Shown: one piece after another, positions 12,201 through 23,200 of the stretch
Layout of the letters: each line of letters starts with the position of its first letter
How positions within the stretch are numbered: position 1 is the stretch's first letter
NCBI GenBank assembly: GCA_024704765.1
Contig: JAKMXF010000311.1
Coordinates: 194,735 to 258,734 of the forward strand
DNA from: Oopsacas minuta
Taxonomy: Eukaryota; Porifera; Hexactinellida; Lyssacinosida; Leucopsacidae
Length of the DNA stretch: 64,000 nt
Direction of reading: 5' to 3'
Position numbers and translations under genes: made by a program
Notes under the pieces: model-generated
The model's input: the letters and a program-made list of their open reading frames with translations, nothing else
What the model was told of the DNA's origin: nothing
The model's database searches: none

Positions 12201-13257
12201 CATGATTATCCTCGTAATTGCGTGTATAAGAATAGCTAGAACAAAGTTTAGCACTGAAAAAATAGATGAAAAAGATGCCTTGAGGAAGGGCATAGTGTCT
12301 TCATTAATACTAACTCCATTATTGGGTATTCCATGGTTGTTACTACTACTCAATATATTTATACCTGATCCGATTATCCAATGGTCATTTATTCTCGTAA
12401 ACGGTCTTATGGGTGTGTTCTTCTTCATCGCTGTGACAATGCGAAATACAGAGGTGCGGAAATTGTGTACAAGGTTTTCGAAAGAAAAATCACGGATATC
12501 TACTTCTGCTATCACTGATGGGAAGACGAGTGGACTGTTGAGTAAAAAGTATAAGAGAAGTATTTCGAGGGAAACTGATGATGCTCTACCACAAACACCG
12601 GGAGGTGCAGGTAATAAAGGCGAATCCCTTCCCTTTGGTGAGTTTTGGATAAGTATATTACACGATAATTGTAATAGGGGAAGTAACGTGAATCCAAGGA
12701 ATATATTGAAAATCCCTTGGATTGGACAGTAAATCCTGAAAAAAAGGGGTATACAGGAATGCATACATACCGACATAAGTAATTTGTTGATAATAAGAAT
12801 GCTAAATAATAATCTATTTACCATAGGACCTGTTCTCAAATATAAAGGTTCTGAAGATTCAAATACATTACAATCACCTACTGATGATTGCTCTCCCAGA
12901 TATAATGAGGTCCCCAAACCGAAAATATTGGCCAAACCGAAAATATTGACCAAACCGAAAATATTGACCAAACCGAAAACATTGCCGAAACCAAAAAGAC
13001 TGCAGAAGTGTTCATCAGTATCAAACGAATCATTTGATGAAAGTGAATACCCAAAATGTGACATTCCAAAGAATTTAAAACCAGTTCCTATTTATGATAT
13101 ACTTAATCCTGCGACAGAACCAAAAGCTGATTCTCCCATTTATGAGGAACTCCGTGACGAAGATATTATAGCAGACTTTGGTAATAAATCAGATTTCAAG
13201 TCAACTAAGGTGAACGAGAGAAAGCTCTACCAGAATTTGGCTTCTCTGGATGCATAA
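3283..13257 (+). CDS. Adhesion GPCR A: SRCR-FN3-Ig-GAIN-7TM receptor
   Basis: Seventeen exons join in frame to 1967 codons: 3283-3352, 5522-5812, 5960-6262, 6468-6824, 6882-7193, 7257-7598, 7724-8017, 8088-8411, 8468-8776, 9021-9587, 9675-9791, 9899-10494, 10573-10884, 10949-11092, 11352-11856, 12008-12637, 12827-13257. Exon 1 is a signal peptide (residues 1-23, [11 protein letters not shown]...). Exons 2-7 each encode one SRCR-type module, 8-9 FN3 domains, 10 an Ig plus an FN3, 12 an Ig running into GAIN, 15 the GPS and first helices, 16 the remaining helices, 17 the tail. Extracellular exons are phase 1-1; GAIN introns are phase 0. It should be a plasma-membrane adhesion receptor signalling through G proteins; its ligand is unknown. 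The donor of exon 16 could instead be at 12610, also phase 1. Linking exon 1 across the nested ELAC1 gene rests on phase and the signal peptide and is the least certain junction. Confidence 0.82.
3645..5142 (-). CDS. ELAC1: tRNase Z short form (ELAC1-like), nested in intron 1 of aGPCR A
   Basis: Three exons, 5142-4764, 4516-4139 and 3970-3645, join with phase 1 introns into 360 codons, close to human ELAC1 (about 363). It is a metallo-beta-lactamase-fold endonuclease that removes 3' trailers from tRNA precursors. Visible motifs: [15 protein letters not shown] at the N-terminus, the zinc motif THMHGDH (His62, His64, Asp66, His67), DCGEG, GDTCDC, HEAT and NGHSTP, and SQRYKP near the end. I start at the ATG at 5142 ([11 protein letters not shown]) because known family members begin just there; an in-frame ATG at 5190 would add 16 residues. 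The exons are intact, with no sign of a pseudogene. Intron 1 contains a MITE (4581-4746). The whole gene lies antisense between exons 1 and 2 of aGPCR A. Confidence 0.92.
4581..4746. repeat. MITE-like element of family S in ELAC1 intron
   Basis: Left end TATACTTACAAAT, right end AGGGTTGGCAAATATG: degenerate copies of the family terminus (consensus AGGGTTGGTAAGTATGC in inverted orientation). The interior has the T-rich, TTTCCCC-containing sequence seen in other copies. Confidence 0.55.
5351..5434. repeat. Degenerate family P element
   Basis: AACTTCCGTTATTTCGGAGC at the left and TTCGATATAACAAAAGTTAAC at the right (inverted) bracket the internal motif GCTCAAGGACCGC, which recurs in most family P copies. 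Confidence 0.45.
5522..8017 (+). other. aGPCR A: six SRCR-type exons
   Basis: One module per phase 1-1 exon. Exon 2 (5522-5812) is a clear six-cysteine SRCR ([26 protein letters not shown]). Exon 3 (5960-6262) is the eight-cysteine type found in receptor B ([24 protein letters not shown]), although the Cys normally following its 'YY' is missing ([11 protein letters not shown]). Exons 4-7 are progressively more divergent but keep spaced cysteines and motifs such as VACRNLGY and [10 protein letters not shown]. Exon 7 (7724-8017) is the weakest match and is called SRCR mainly by position, length and cysteines. Confidence 0.75.
8088..9791 (+). other. aGPCR A: FN3 and Ig exons
   Basis: Exons 8 and 9 encode fibronectin type III domains ([10 protein letters not shown] with [26 protein letters not shown] with [17 protein letters not shown]). 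Exon 10 (9021-9587) encodes an Ig domain ([26 protein letters not shown]) followed by another FN3 ([25 protein letters not shown]). Exon 11 (9675-9791) is only 39 codons, phase 1-1 with good splice sites, and encodes 'AAYNC' near its end; it may be a relic half-domain. It lacks a Met and a clear domain match, so it is the least secure exon. Confidence 0.7.
9899..11092 (+). other. aGPCR A: last Ig domain and GAIN region
   Basis: Exon 12 (9899-10494) starts with an Ig domain ([26 protein letters not shown]) and continues into acidic helical sequence typical of the GAIN subdomain A. Exons 13 (10573-10884) and 14 (10949-11092) supply further helices and strands ([22 protein letters not shown]). 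Introns from here to the GPS are phase 0, unlike the phase 1 introns of the modular ectodomain, and receptors B and C show the same switch. Confidence 0.7.
11352..12637 (+). other. aGPCR A: GPS and seven-helix core
   Basis: Exon 15 has a reduced GPS with cysteines at about 1465 and 1490 and the junction [10 protein letters not shown] at 1495/1496; canonical GPS motifs cleave at HL|T or HL|S. The sequence after it fits a tethered agonist. Helices follow ([20 protein letters not shown], then [19 protein letters not shown]), then exon 16 ([27 protein letters not shown]). Cysteines in ILCMVIAF and EEHCFLT fit the conserved extracellular disulfide, and the GxPW motif is typical of adhesion and secretin GPCRs. 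Confidence 0.85.
12827..13257 (+). other. aGPCR A: cytoplasmic tail
   Basis: The last exon encodes a hydrophilic tail of about 143 residues. It begins with a tandem KPK repeat and continues with tyrosines in PIYDIL and PIYEEL, which look like possible phosphotyrosine docking sites. The reading frame closes with TAA at 13255-13257. Antisense open frames here are shadows. Confidence 0.7.
12913..13002 (+). repeat. 18-bp coding minisatellite (KPK repeat)
   Basis: Five tandem units of 18 bp of the form ACCAAACCGAAAATATTG, the outer ones degenerate, encode six-residue repeats [24 protein letters not shown] and PKPKRL. The middle units differ at one or two bases, so expansion is recent. The encoded stretch is basic and proline-rich and lies in the cytoplasmic tail. 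Confidence 0.85.
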
Positions 13258-13822
13258 AATTACTAAAGTCCATGCTGTATGATACTTGTGCTTAAAAAAC
13301 TTGCTCTGTTAACTGTGTATTTGAATATTTGTCTGTATTTTGTATATATTTGAAATAATCTTTACATAATTGTCAACTGTCCCGTTTTGGCGGGACGTCT
13401 CGCTTTTTCGGGCATGTATTGAGGGCCAATGAGGCTAATATCCCGTCAAAACTTGCCAAATCCGTAATTGTCCAGCTTGGCTGTAGTCCAGTCTAATACA
13501 AATATGTTACGTCCCGAGATGTCCCGCTAATAGTACCTTCCGATTTTTTCCGTGTTCGATGTAAAGATAGTTGGCTGTATTAGCAAAAATATCCACAAAA
13601 TGTACGTTAGTTAGTAAGTCTAAGGTAATGAAAACAGAAAAATATTTCCATTAAATTTTATAAACAAAACTCGCTCGATTTTATATATAAACTGTAAATA
13701 CTTAGATCCAAGCTATACATACACAAATCTATCTTAGTAAACCTAAAACTATGGGGGAAATATGTATAAAGTTTTAACAAATCAGTGAAAATAATGTAAA
13801 GTATTGAGAAAGAGATTTCTCT
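13258..13822. other. Convergent 3' intergenic spacer between aGPCR A and aGPCR B
   Basis: Contains the 3' ends of both converging receptor genes. A strong hairpin-forming sequence, GTCCCGTTTTGGCGGGACG, sits at about 13380, and a related GTCCCGAGATGTCCCGC lies near 13513; together they look like the ends of a small foldback element (about 13374-13535). I see no coding sequence and no canonical AATAAA for either gene. Confidence 0.5.
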
Positions 13823-14259
13823 CTAGACATCTGCTTCATACGGATTTTCAGTAGCATTGTCAGTTCCAATGTCCGTATTCTCTAAAGTTATTCCAGCACT
13901 TGGCTCTGCAGCTACTTCATACAGATTTTCAGGTGCACTGACAGTTCCATAGCCTGGATTCTCTAAAGTTAGGCCTGATTTAGGATCAGCTTCTGCACTT
14001 TCATTTTGGAAAACAACCCAAGAAGTATCGTAAACTGGATTAGTGGTGACATCTGTTGTCATCTTTGAATCACCAACATCTTGATATATCGGGGGTGGAT
14101 GATCAGGGATCTCACTTACATCAGGTTCCCCCTTGTCAGTTGATCCAAACACAGTCCATTTTTTCTTTGATTTGGTTGTCTCATTGGAAGCTCCTTTCTG
14201 CATTATATCCGCATCTGAATAGAAATTTTCTTCTGTTTTACTCAAAGATTGCTCAAAGC
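13823..14259 (-). other. aGPCR B: cytoplasmic tail exon
   Basis: Encodes about 145 residues ending at the TAG at 13823-13825. It contains a PPxY-type motif (HPPPIYQDV) and further tyrosines in NPVYDTSW, NPGYGTV, NLYEVA and ENPYEADV. Two similar stretches (SGLTLENPGYGT, AGITLENTDIGT) suggest an internal duplication. The motifs suggest WW and SH2/PTB partners; that is inference. Confidence 0.75.
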
Positions 14260-17200
14260 CTAGAAAAATTAGGAATATTTTCAATTTCTAAGGAAATCTA
14301 TTTCATACTTACGAACCTTCTGACAAAGTTGCCGAGATTTTCAGGATCAAATCATTAGATTTTAAGAATTTCCCGGATTTCACATTATTTCTACATTTTT
14401 CCCGAAAATATCCAAAAATACAGCAAGCAATGGTAGAAAATACTGGATTTTCAAAATATTTCCCGAGATACGAATAGAGATCCCAGGACAATCCAAAGAT
14501 TCCGGAATAGTTGGTAAGTATGATATTCGTAAAATACACATATTTATCAACCAAAAAGAAATTTGTTGGAAGTATTTAGAATTACTCACCAATATTCGAT
14601 GCTCCCTCAATGTCTAATTCCTTGGCTTTGGCTCTCTCCATTGTACTCGCATCTCCAGCTGGTTTTTTGAATTTGCTACTCACTTGAGTCCCACTTGTTG
14701 CTGAAGAAGAAGTAGCACCACCAGTAGATGGTTGTATAAGTCCTGCAATAATCTTTCTTCTCTTTAGAATTCCATGAACTTCCTTATTCCTTAACACTAC
14801 CACAATCAAGAAAACCAACCCAATAAGACCGTTCAAAAAGATGAATATATACTGGAGTGCTATGTGTTGGATTGAAATGTTAAGGAGTAGGAAGAGCCAA
14901 GGAATTCCCAAAACAGGAGTTAATATTAAAGCTGTGATGAGTGCATCTTTCATTATAATTTTATGGTCATTATTTTGGTTTGACCATTTTGTATAGATGA
15001 TCTTTGTAATGGCTATTACAAGGAAGACAACGTTGACAATCAATATAATTAGTATTGGAGCGATGAATGCCCAAATGACTCCACCATCATTATTCAGGAA
15101 GCAATGTTCTGCCTCGTTTACATAGTAGGAACGTGTAATGATAATGGTTATGATTGGAATAACTAGTGGGAACACCCAACCAAACACGATGAGATATGGA
15201 TAAATCTTCCTAGTAGACATCACGCCTAGAACAAGGATAGTTTAAGCAATTTTGTAGGGAAAACATTTTGTATTGCAGCCGCGGCACATCCATTTGAAAT
15301 GTGATCCGGCGACACCGTACAACTCTGAAAATGGTACGGAGCTCGCAGAATCAGCTGTATTGGATTGCCGCCCCTGCATCGTATTACATACTTATTATTT
15401 TATTATAAGTATGTACAGGACATAATTCAAATTCTTCCCTTTTGTCCCCCCCACCGCCACTGCAATGACTAATTGAAATAGCATGGTTATTAGTACCCTC
15501 AAGTCAATATACGTACTTGATATTTAAGCTCAACTTACTTATAACAAGCTTGAACATTATCAATATCCCTATACATAGAGTCCAAGTAAATACTGCTAAC
15601 CATGTGTAGTGAAGTGCGAAGGCTATGATCATGCAAACAGTTCTATTGAATGTTCCTGTATCTATGCCAAATAAGAATATTCCTGTGGCTAACAGCATTG
15701 CAATACAGTAGTTGAAGTAAACTATGTTTGTTTCCACTTTGAAGAAAGCTTTTCCAGCAATGCAAAATAGGATCAGTGATATTATCAGAGATATGAAGGA
15801 GATAGAAACTAGAATGTAGCTGAAAACATCGAGTACAACTGTTGCTGTTCCATCCGGCGTATCGTATGGAGTAACGAAAACGGCGAAGCTCGTGAAATGG
15901 AATGTTTCGCAAATTATTACTCCAGTCGAGTCTGTAATTGTAGTGAGGCCATCAGATGCCCAGTTATTCCCATCCAAATACACACAAGCATAATTGGAAT
16001 TATTAGAAAATACGACAAATTTGATACCAACCTATATGATAATTTGGATAAATAATGGTAAATGATAGGTGAAAATACACATGGATGAAATATCCTAAAA
16101 ACTATGTATTATCTAGGCAATGTTTTGGTTACCACACAAATGTTGTTGTGGCAATTTTGTCTTTATTGTCCTTATTTCACCATCTATTCAGCGTAATTCA
16201 GCGACACAATGTGTAAGGAAGGTAATAGGACAATAAAGATGACGTTTTCATTATAAAAAATGTATGAATCAAACTGAATGCCTTGCTGCCTCACGAAATA
16301 TTTAGATAAAGATAATGAAATACCGTCCGCCCGCCCGCATGCTCAGGCGGATCTCATGTGGAGCTGAAACAAATTCCTCATTAATATTGGCCTTCAATAT
16401 AACATAACAGAAACACAATTGTATTCTTTACCTTTGAAGATAAGGATACTTTTCCAGTCTTTCCTACTATTGAAGTAGTTAGAATATCACTCGCTTGATA
16501 AGTCAATCCACTTACCCCAACATTGGGTTCGATAAAAGCCAAATCCAGATAGCTTATTGATGTACTGATCTAGAGAGGGAATTTAGTTATAGAATATTAT
16601 TATACTGGTACGGTAGAATCTCCCAAAGTGGAGCATTCGGGGAAGTGTTTAAGATTCAATTCTGACAAGGGGTTTATCCAGAAATTTTTTTTTCTTGCAG
16701 GGACTCTCCTTGGATGGCACTTTTTGGACGGTAAAATATTGATCAACTATAAATTAGATCTCGCAATCGACACTATGTGCCCTTCATGGAAACAGACATT
16801 TAGGTACCCCTGCATCTGACATTCGAGATTTACCTCTGTTTTGAGTGTTTTAGTTAATTGTAATGAGAAAACCTTTCCTCATAACATTTTGCGAGAAACC
16901 CTACCTTGAAATGCCCCGATTCTTCAGATTCTATGCATTTACCATTATTACTTAGGGAAGTTGTAGTTGAATTTTTGTATAAATTTCATTCAATTTGCCT
17001 TCAGCTCACTCCAAACCCACCTCTGGCAAGACTTCACTTTGCAAGGTTCCACTGTAATATGAATGTTTAAAATTATTAATAAAATAATTACTCACCGCTA
17101 TTTTCCCATCAACAGCCAAACCTTCAGCAACATCAAATGGGATTTCTAGTGAAACAGGATTCACATTACCTGTTGGTAATGGTAGTGTGATTAACTCTTC

Positions 17201-20200
17201 AGGATCTTGATTGATCAAAGCAACCACTTGGCATATTATTGATAGATCATCAGAACCTATAGTAACCATTTCACTATCTGGATTATCTATTAGTTGTTCA
17301 CAGACACGAGTTGATAACTTTTCCAACGTTCTTAATGCGACGACAATAGCTGCTGGTGCAGTTGCTACAGCTCCAGCCTCCTGAATACAGTAATATGCCG
17401 GATAAATATGTAACATATAATATCATACAGGAATAAGTTGTGTTGAAATTAGATTTTAGCCATTTTGATTAAACTGCCAAATAGACAAAAAACAGATGGA
17501 CAATTTTATGGATAATTCTTTAGCCACTAATGATGTAATCCACATTTTAGTAGTTGTACAGTTGAAAAATTCAATATTTTGAATGTCCAGAGAGAATGTG
17601 GCGAGATAATGGAAAAAGGGCCAAAATATTTTAGATATTAAATGGCCTATAAAATTAAAAATACAATACCGCCCGCAGTTCCAGTTTCGAAGAAATTCCG
17701 GATGAGAAATCAGTAATTAATTTTACATGGCCTTAGATGAACTGATAGTTGTAACTCTCTCTGTCTGTCTCTCTAACAAAACGAAGACAAATTCCAAAAA
17801 TGTGACTATTTCATATGCGAATTGCGAAGTAACAATTTTTTATACAAAAACTGTGTGGAAAATACGGATTTTGATTGTTTAACCCTAAACTCGCTCTATT
17901 ATATCTACATTCGTGAATTTCAACTAGAATCTTAACCAGAGCTATTTGTCATATGATAAATATATTACTTACCGTTTCAGGTTGTTCGAGGGTATTTGTG
18001 GTTTGAATAACGGTACTCAACGTTGTTGTTATTGCTATAGTTGTTTCCTCGCTAAGTGTTCCATTCGTTTTATCCACAATATCTTCGAGTATCGATGCTG
18101 TATCCTCGAGTACACCTTCAGTTATAGTGCCAGTGTCTAAAGATAAATCTAGTCCACTTTGCAGACTAATGGATACCATTCCTGCAAAATCATCAGAAAT
18201 TGTATCAGAACTGTTTAGTTCCATCATTATATTATCAATCGTATCTTCTATCCCAATATTATATGTGATTGTAGTTATGGTTGTTCCAACTGAATTCATT
18301 GCGACACAGTTGAATACATTCATAACACCACCAAGAAGAATACCCGTCGTTACAACTAGTGTTGAATTTGATCCAATTTGATCAGCAATATCGGTAGATC
18401 TACTCCAGTACACAAATGGTGTTGGAGTTCCTCCAGCCAAGCATTGAATAGTCATAGGCAATTCATCAATGCTGGTTAATGTAAATACAGTGTTATCGCT
18501 TGGATATATTATCACTGGCGCAACTAAAAAAGAAATTCTATTATACATATATTCATGGAACTCAAATTAAAAGGCGGCGGTTGACAAATTTACTAAGAAA
18601 TATGTAGTAGCCATAAATGCATTGAATACAGTGATAGATATAGATGTACTTCCATTTCGACAATTTTTAGTATGTACTAAGGGAATGTGTTATCCGAGTT
18701 CTACTGTAAAATAATACGACATAAACTAAATAGAGAAAATATTGTTAAGTCGCTCAAAGTTAGGGCTGAATTTGCTCGCTCATGCTAATTTCAAAATATT
18801 TTTGAATTTCTACCTACGTAGATAATTTTACAAACATAGGTGAAAATATTACCTGTCTTTGGAGAGCATGAAATGCTCACATGTTCTCCACTGCCACAGT
18901 TATGTCTCGTAGTGTAATTGCAGTCAAATATTTTCGACTCATCTCCTAGGCACGAAACGTCATCAATTAGATATGGGTATTTTCGGCTATTTATAACGAC
19001 TCCTGTATCAAAAGAGATAGCACTTCCAAGTCCCAGTTGTCGACAAGCAACTTCAGTAGCCAATTGATTCCATTGGTCATCACATACATAGCCCCATTCA
19101 TGATAATATACTTCCAAAACTCCTGTTTGATGATTGCTCAATCTGATTTCTCCAGTTTCTAAATGGAAAATGTTATGAAATATCCCAAAAACAAGGCATA
19201 AAATCAATAAACAGACGATTTGGTTCAAAAATAATACCAAATGAATACAGTTGTAATCGAATTTTTCGTTCACTTCTTTACACTAGGAATTAAGACAAAA
19301 ATTAAGGTATCTACAGCCAATCATATTTACCATATTTCCCTGAATAAGTGAATGGACGCTTATATATTTCGTGTAGGTGAATACCCAGACGCTTATTCAG
19401 GTCTAGAAATGTTATTTTCATTTCCGGGTGGTGGTATCCACGCCCCTCACTCAAGGAAATACGTTATTTACGATGTATATATTCTGTAGAGAGCAAGATA
19501 ATCTGGTGTCTAAATATCCCGATTTCCACTGTACATACTTTGTGAACTTTCTTGACAATAATAAAGTTAACCAACCTGGTGGCTTGCACTGAATCTCTAC
19601 GACATTAGAAGAAGATACATCTGTTGATCCTGAAGGACAGTCACATAAGGAATTTTCATTTCCTACACAAGAAAATATCCGTGGCAATATAGGGAGATAA
19701 TCGATACTAGAAATATCTACAAAAGTAACATCGAATGAAGTAGTGCCCTCGTTTTCTTTACACACCACATCAGCATTTTCATTAGTGAAGTCAGTTGCGC
19801 TCAAATAATACCACCTTTCATTGTAATAGCGTACAACCTGTGGGGATGATTCGGCATTTGGAGCATAAGATTCACATCCATCTAAACAGAAAAGCAAATG
19901 TTAGGATGGAATTATTATTCGTATCCAGATCAGTCCCAAGCCTATTTGTAGCTTAGTAGTAGATCTTAATTGAAGGATTTTCTCCGTTTTGAACATCCAG
20001 TTAACATCCAGTAACTCGAATGCCCGATATTTCGAACATTCGTTTTCCCGAACGGATATTAATTTCCTTTCGTTGTACTTTTAGTACTTATCGCATCCGT
20101 TAACTCAAAATTCGCTATCTCGAACAGATTTTGTTTCGCCTGAGGTTCGAGTTTTAGTAAAATATATTTACCTGCTATACAGCTCAGCTTTGCTAATTGA

Positions 20201-23200
20201 AAACTACCACAAGTATTTCCGATATGATGAGAACAATCTACCAACTGTGACTCATCTCCAGCACAAGCTATATTATTAATCCAATAATCAGAATAGATAT
20301 AATTGTAATAGAAAGTATAATCTTCTTCCGAAGCTCTATAACCGAGCTGTCTACAAGCTACACTACCATCAGCAATATCCCATTGATCATAGCATACATC
20401 TCTCCATACGCCATCGTAATACACTTGAAATACATCCTCTGTTTGGAATCTGATTTGACCGAATTCTGTAGAGACAATTCAATTAATGAGTACAGTGGAA
20501 CCTACATAAACCCACACTCGTTGGGGACATGCAGGTTCCAATTTAGCTAATTAATGAAATTCATTGAGTTAACCTTCAACATTATGAAGGCATAGCAATT
20601 ATAGTTAGTTAATACCTAAATATGCCCTTCATATTGATAACACACTTTGGGATTCAAGATCGAAGCCCTACTTTTTCGAACAACAGTATGGAGCATACCA
20701 TTATTTACGAATAATTAGAATAATATACCTGGTTCATCACACCGCACCAAAACTATGTTATCAGATGGACATGTAGCATCAGCAGTAGGACAATCACAAA
20801 GAGATAGCTCATCTCCTACACATTGGTATGTTAGTGGTGAAATAGCGTAGTTAAGTGTGCTGTTGCGGTATTGTTTACTGATAGCATTCATAGAGCCATA
20901 ATTTCCCTCTCGACATATCACATTAGCTGTCTCGTCTGTGATTCCGTCAGCACACAGGTAGTAGTTAGCGTGCCCGTCAAATACTCTGACTGGAGTTAGT
21001 TGTGTAGCATTTGTTAATATTGACTCGCAGTCTCCTATAAAGACAGATCATTATTGATTAAAGATGAATTATGCAGGCCCTTTGACCAAGAGGCCATTTT
21101 GTCTGAGCCCTACGCTCCAAGTGGCCTCCAAAAATCTCTATTTCATCGAATGATCATCACAACTTTTTGGTAATTTTTACCCATTTTCATTAAGATAGCA
21201 AAATCCCCAGGCCTCTCCGAACCAGTCAGAGGCTCTGGTATTATGTGCATATTAAAACGAATAAAAAATTTAATAATATATGGATTTGTGGCTTTCAGGC
21301 TCTGAAAAACTAAATATTGGACTCTACACGCTCAATTCTCACTGACAGCATGTTGAAACTAAACTTCAAACATGTTCTTGAATTTTAATAGAAAGATGTG
21401 AGAGACATCTTGAATCAGGACCCAGGATGGTATGTATGGTGCTATGCTAATTTTACATAATTTGTTCAATGCAATTCAATTAAAGTACTTACCAGCTTCA
21501 CAAAATAGCTTCGTAGCATAATAACAGGTATTTAGCGTTGCATTTGGACAATCGAGTAGGTTAGTCTCCTCATTACAGTAGAAATTTAGTTTTAATATTT
21601 CATCCTGAGAGAATGTATTGTATACGAAGTAATAATACCAATTTTGATAGGTTTGGTATCCAAGTTGTTTACATGCAATTGCTGCCTCTGCATCACCAAA
21701 ATAGTCAGCACAAACAAACTTCCAACCACTAGAATATATTTCAAGATATTGACCAACGCTTGAAACTCTAACTGTGCCAGTTTCTATAGAATAATAATTG
21801 TAAATATTGAAATGTCATACAGTCGAAATAGGACATATTTGGCCACGAAACGCATGGGAAAAGACAAGAAAAAACACTACGAGCTAACATACCTGGTTCA
21901 CCACACATAACCTCTACTACAGTTCCTGATGTACATATTTCATCTGATACTGTGCAGTTACAAAGAGAAGCTTCATTTCCAAGACAAGAATGTTTAAGAG
22001 GGTATATTCTTGTATTCGGTGGTAAAGACAGCTCACTAACATTCCTAATACCAATTGCACTTGTGTGTACAGTCTCGCGGCACACAACATCTGCATTTTC
22101 AATCGTAAACCCATCGCCGCAAATATAATAGCGCTGACCATCGGCAAAATATTCTATAATCTGAAATTCAGCATTAATACGTGGTGCATGTACCTCACAA
22201 TCACCTAGTATGTATAAATTTGGGTAATTCAACATAGAAGAGTTAAATCCAACATAGAAAAGTTTGATGTTCAAAAGTTACGTAACGCTACCAAAGGGAA
22301 AGGAAAGGGGAGTGGTATGCTATATGTTGCATGGTGACAGCCCCCATTCTTTTTGTATTACAAAAGGGGCAAAAAGCGTAACACAGAGAGGGGATGGGGT
22401 CAAAATTTAGAGGAATTGCGTTACGTATCGTTTGAACGACTCCTAACTATACATAGACTTACCTCTAGTACAGTACAAAACAACATTACCACAGAAATAG
22501 GAATAGTCGTAGAAAGAGTTGTAGCATTGACAACTACCGGTCGTATGGTTACAATCTGTAATTCTCTGTTCAGAACCATCACAAGTTATTTCAGAAATGT
22601 TTGCTGTGTTTTGGTTTAGATAACTGTAAATTGTATAGGTGGAGTATAATGTGTTTGGATAGCCCAATTGTTTACATGCGACAAGGGAATCTACTTCATC
22701 CCAGTTTTCGTTGCAAATAAAATCCCAAACACTATTGTAGTATATTTCGAGCATGTTCTCTTGGTAGATGCTGTACCGAAGTGTGCCCTCGTCTGTAGAA
22801 AGAATTACAAATAATTCGCGAAGATAATCTACCGGGATCCCTGGATTATGCCGAAATCTATGCCTTTCGTCCCAAATAATAGCCTGAAATTGCAATTTAT
22901 GGATTTAAACTTTGGAATCCAGTGAAACTTCCCAAAATTCCTGGATTTACAAATTAGAACAAGGGAAAATATTTTGAGAAGTTGGAAAGAATGTAATAGC
23001 TAAAATTGAAAGCGTTTTATACTTACCTGGAGATTTACATGTAACTCTCGTAACTCTACTCGTACCACAAGTAGATGGTGTTTTAGTACAATGACACAAA
23101 CTAGATTCTTCACCAGTACACTCAATATTGTATGGATATATAGGGTAGTAAGGTTCAGGTAGGACACTATACACAGTATCATATCCATTATGATACCCAT

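Noticed and set aside
12108-13064. 318-codon minus-strand open frame with repeated NIFGLV motifs
   Set aside because: Antisense to the last two exons of aGPCR A; its repeats are the complement of the KPK minisatellite.
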